The translations under genes and the position numbers were made by a program. Positions 5,727 to 7,401 of a DNA stretch of 7,401 nt are shown here, piece after piece; the first letter of the stretch is position 1; every line of letters begins with the position of its first letter. Source of the DNA: Reyranella sp. (GTDB lineage Bacteria > Pseudomonadota > Alphaproteobacteria > Reyranellales > Reyranellaceae); the NCBI GenBank assembly GCA_016780605.1, contig JADHLS010000244.1, forward strand, positions 1 through 7,401, written 5' to 3'. The notes beneath the pieces were generated by a model. That model did no database searches. It worked only from the letters and a program-made list of their open reading frames with translations, and was not told where the DNA came from.

Positions 5727-7274
5727 CTAGCGCGCCCGCGAGCGCCCTCCGACCAGCAGGACCAGAGGGATCGCCAGCGCCGAGGCGAGCGTGTAGAGCC
5801 CGAAGGCATTGATGTAGCCCAGCATCGCGGCCTGCCGGGCGATCTCCTTGGAGAGCTTGGCAAGCCCACCTACCGTCTCGGTGTCCCAGGCGCCCGTCAC
5901 CCAGGGCAGCAGCAGGGAGCGGTTGAAGGGGTTCACCATCTCGACCAGCCGGCTGTAATTCGCGCTCGACGCGCGCACCACCTCGGCGACGCAGATCGAG
6001 ATGAAGAAGCTCGAGCCGATGTTGCGCAGCAGGTGATAGACGGCGGTGCCCTCGGCGAGATCGGCCGAGCTGGTCGTGGCGAAGGTGGCGAGCGTCAGCG
6101 GCACCCAGATCACGCCGATGGCGATGCCTTGCACCAGGCTGTTCAGCATCAGCGTGTGCGTGTCGGTGTTGAGGTCCATGCCCATCAGCCACACGCCCGA
6201 CAATGCCTGCAGGGCGAAGCCGCCAATCAGGCCGATACGGGGGTCCATGCGACCGACGAAGATGGCGAGGAAGAAGCCGATGGTGGCGCCGACGCCGCGC
6301 GCCGCGATGATCTCGCCGATCAGCATGTCGGGAAAGCCGGCGTGTTGCTGCAGCAACGGCGGCAGCAGCACCATGGGCGTGAAGTTCAGCATGCCGTAGA
6401 TCGTCACCAGCACCAGGCCTAGCGAGTAGTTGCGGTCCTTGAGCAGCCCGAGATTGAGGAACGGCCGCTTGGCGGTGAGGCTGTGGGCGATGAAGACCCA
6501 GAAGGCGATGGCGGCGACGAAAGTCTCGACGATGATCTCGTCGGATTCGTACCAGTCGAGGCGCTGGCCGCGCGACAGCACCAGCTGCACGCAGGCGATG
6601 GCGACCGATAGCGACAGGAACCCCATCCAGTCGAGCGACACGCGGCCAGCCGGCAGGTCCTTGGGCAGCGTCAAGCGCAGGCCCACGAAGGAGATCAGCC
6701 CTACCGGCACGATCATGTAGAAGGCCCAGCGCCAGCTGTAGAGCTCCGACAGAAGTCCGCCGACCGTCGGGCCGATCACCGGGCCGATGACCACGGCCAT
6801 GCCGAAGATCGAGGTGACGAGGCCCTGCTGCCGCTTGGGGAAGGCGTCGAGTAGGATGGTCTGCGACAGCGGGATCACCGGTGCCCCCAGGGCGCCCTGG
6901 AGCACGCGCCACAGGATCAGGGTCTCCAGCGAGTTGGCGGCGCCGCACATGAAGGTCGCCGCAGTGAACAGCAGCACCGACCAGGTCATGGTCTCGCGCC
7001 GTCCGAAGCGCGTCGCCAGCCAGCCGGTCATCGGCGTCATCACCGCGGTCGCCAGGATGTTGAAGGTCATGGCCCAGGCGATCTCGTCCTGGGTGGCCGA
7101 CATCGTGCCCTGCATCTGCGGCAGGAGCGTCGAGGCGATCAGCAGGGTCGTGGCGTAGAGCGTCGAGCCCATGACGACCATCACCAAAATCAGGATTCGC
7201 CGGCCAACCGAGAAGGTCTCGGCCGGGCTGGGGATGGCGACATCTCCCGAGATGGTTGCGGCGCTTGAACTCAT
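5727..7274 (-). CDS. DHA2-family (EmrB/QacA-type) MFS efflux transporter
   Basis: A 515-aa inner-membrane drug:H+ antiporter of the 14-TM DHA2 subfamily, full length for the family. Signatures in order are: motif A, GWLATRFGRR (84-93), in the loop after the second helix; R123 with LQGALGAPVIPL in the fourth-helix region; the antiporter motif C, GMAVVIGPVIGPTVGGLL (158-175); and WRWAFYMIVPVG (181-192). Long hydrophobic helices continue to the C-terminus, which ends in a basic GGRSRAR. EmrB proteins often work with an HlyD/EmrA membrane-fusion partner, but none is encoded in this window. The start is the ATG at 7274; a TTG at 7280 would add two residues, and neither has a clear ribosome binding site. 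The gene is divergent from a MarR-type regulator 31 bases away, which probably represses it. The exported compound cannot be told from the sequence. Confidence 0.92.
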   Translation of the reverse strand: MSSSAATISGDVAIPSPAETFSVGRRILILVMVVMGSTLYATTLLIASTLLPQMQGTMSATQDEIAWAMTFNILATAVMTPMTGWLATRFGRRETMTWSVLLFTAATFMCGAANSLETLILWRVLQGALGAPVIPLSQTILLDAFPKRQQGLVTSIFGMAVVIGPVIGPTVGGLLSELYSWRWAFYMIVPVGLISFVGLRLTLPKDLPAGRVSLDWMGFLSLSVAIACVQLVLSRGQRLDWYESDEIIVETFVAAIAFWVFIAHSLTAKRPFLNLGLLKDRNYSLGLVLVTIYGMLNFTPMVLLPPLLQQHAGFPDMLIGEIIAARGVGATIGFFLAIFVGRMDPRIGLIGGFALQALSGVWLMGMDLNTDTHTLMLNSLVQGIAIGVIWVPLTLATFATTSSADLAEGTAVYHLLRNIGSSFFISICVAEVVRASSANYSRLVEMVNPFNRSLLLPWVTGAWDTETVGGLAKLSKEIARQAAMLGYINAFGLYTLASALAIPLVLLVGGRSRAR

Positions 7275-7284
7275 AGCCAAGGCT

Positions 7285-7314
7285 ATTGTAGCCTATGCAA
7301 CAATTATGAGCCAA
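7285..7314 (-). promoter_or_regulatory. Candidate promoter of the efflux gene
   Basis: On the minus strand TTGGCT (7314-7309, four of six to TTGACA) and TACAAT (7290-7285, five of six to TATAAT) are separated by 18 bases. Transcription would start near 7278, about four bases before the ATG at 7274, giving an almost leaderless mRNA. This agrees with the lack of a ribosome binding site. The -10 overlaps the operator-like palindrome at 7286-7303, and the -35 lies inside the first codons of the MarR gene. Confidence 0.5.
7286..7303. promoter_or_regulatory. Candidate MarR operator (TTGTAGCCTATGCAACAA)
   Basis: An 18-base imperfect palindrome, symmetric at 14 of 18 positions (TTGTnGCnTAnGCnACAA), fills most of the 31-base gap between the divergent efflux and MarR genes. 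MarR-family dimers typically bind palindromes of this size between their own gene and the target. Here the site covers the candidate -10 of the efflux promoter. A second, perfect palindrome, ATAGCC-AA-GGCTAT (7273-7286), adjoins it and overlaps the efflux start codon, so a second binding site is possible. Confidence 0.55.
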
Positions 7315-7401
7315 CAGGCCCGAAGGAACTCAGGCCCCGAGGACGACAGCTATATCGGCTACATGCTGTCGGACGTCGCCCGCCTGATCCGCACCATCTT
7401 C
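7306..7401 (+). CDS. MarR-family transcriptional regulator, N-terminal fragment
   Basis: The first 32 codons of a gene cut off by the right edge. After a polar leader, the sequence SYIGYMLSDVARLIRTIF matches the first dimerisation helix typical of MarR proteins (Y-x-L-S-D-V-A-R-L-x-R-x-x-F). No DNA-binding wing is visible because the gene is truncated. The divergent arrangement with an efflux transporter, and the palindrome between the two, fit a local repressor that releases DNA when it binds a drug-like ligand. The ATG at 7306 has no upstream ribosome binding site; a second ATG at 7363 would cut into the conserved helix and is less likely. Confidence 0.78.
   Translation, partial: MSQQARRNSGPEDDSYIGYMLSDVARLIRTIF

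Noticed and set aside
5629..7314. A 561-codon open frame on the minus strand, longer than the efflux gene it overlaps
   Set aside because: It is out of frame with the efflux gene on the same strand; its translation is His/Arg/Asp-rich without hydrophobic helices or motifs, a usual artefact in GC-rich coding DNA. The DHA2 frame has clear family motifs.
1..7401. CRISPR arrays, tRNA or rRNA genes, insertion sequences, toxin-antitoxin or defence systems
   Set aside because: I saw no spaced direct repeats, cloverleaf-like sequences, transposase-like proteins or defence domains anywhere in the window.

Overview
The window looks like a piece of a GC-rich alphaproteobacterial chromosome, probably from the Hyphomicrobiales/Rhizobiales or a near relative. 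The evidence is the base composition, an FNR/FixK-type regulator with a C-X2-C-X7-C cluster, small proteins of a kind I associate with that order, and CTAGAGC-flanked palindromes of a type common there. I see no mobile element, tRNA, rRNA or CRISPR array. Gene order is ordinary, and most of the interest lies in the non-coding DNA.

Left part (1-1563): the start of a leftward gene (probable DUF3141 protein) with a near-consensus FNR/FixK box upstream; a 323-base non-coding stretch that also holds a CRP-like palindrome; a secreted Sel1-repeat protein; and a conserved 145-aa protein of unknown function. A short hairpin separates the last of these from the convergent regulator gene.

Centre (1564-5170): a leftward Crp/Fnr-family regulator with the full set of FNR cysteines and the FNR-type E-x-x-S-R recognition helix. 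Divergent from it is a probable operon of three genes: a small exported protein of unknown function, a SulP anion transporter with a STAS domain, and a GNAT acetyltransferase whose start codon overlaps the transporter's stop. A GTGAT-N4-ATCAC palindrome lies in the divergent intergenic region, upstream of this operon.

Right part (5171-7401): a perfect FNR box precedes a 73-aa helical protein of unknown function. This small gene converges with a leftward 14-TM DHA2-type efflux transporter, and each gene is followed by a long perfect palindrome. The two palindromes are diverged copies of one repeat family in opposite orientation, with compensatory changes in their stems. The efflux gene is divergent from a truncated MarR-family regulator across only 31 bases, which hold an operator-like palindrome and a promoter-like sequence; neither gene has a clear ribosome binding site.

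Taken together, the FNR sensor, two good FNR boxes and a third Crp/Fnr-type palindrome suggest a low-oxygen response neighbourhood: DUF3141 protein, small 73-aa protein, and perhaps the SulP/GNAT operon. The MarR/efflux pair on the right looks like a separate drug-responsive module. The regulatory links are inferred from site sequence only.
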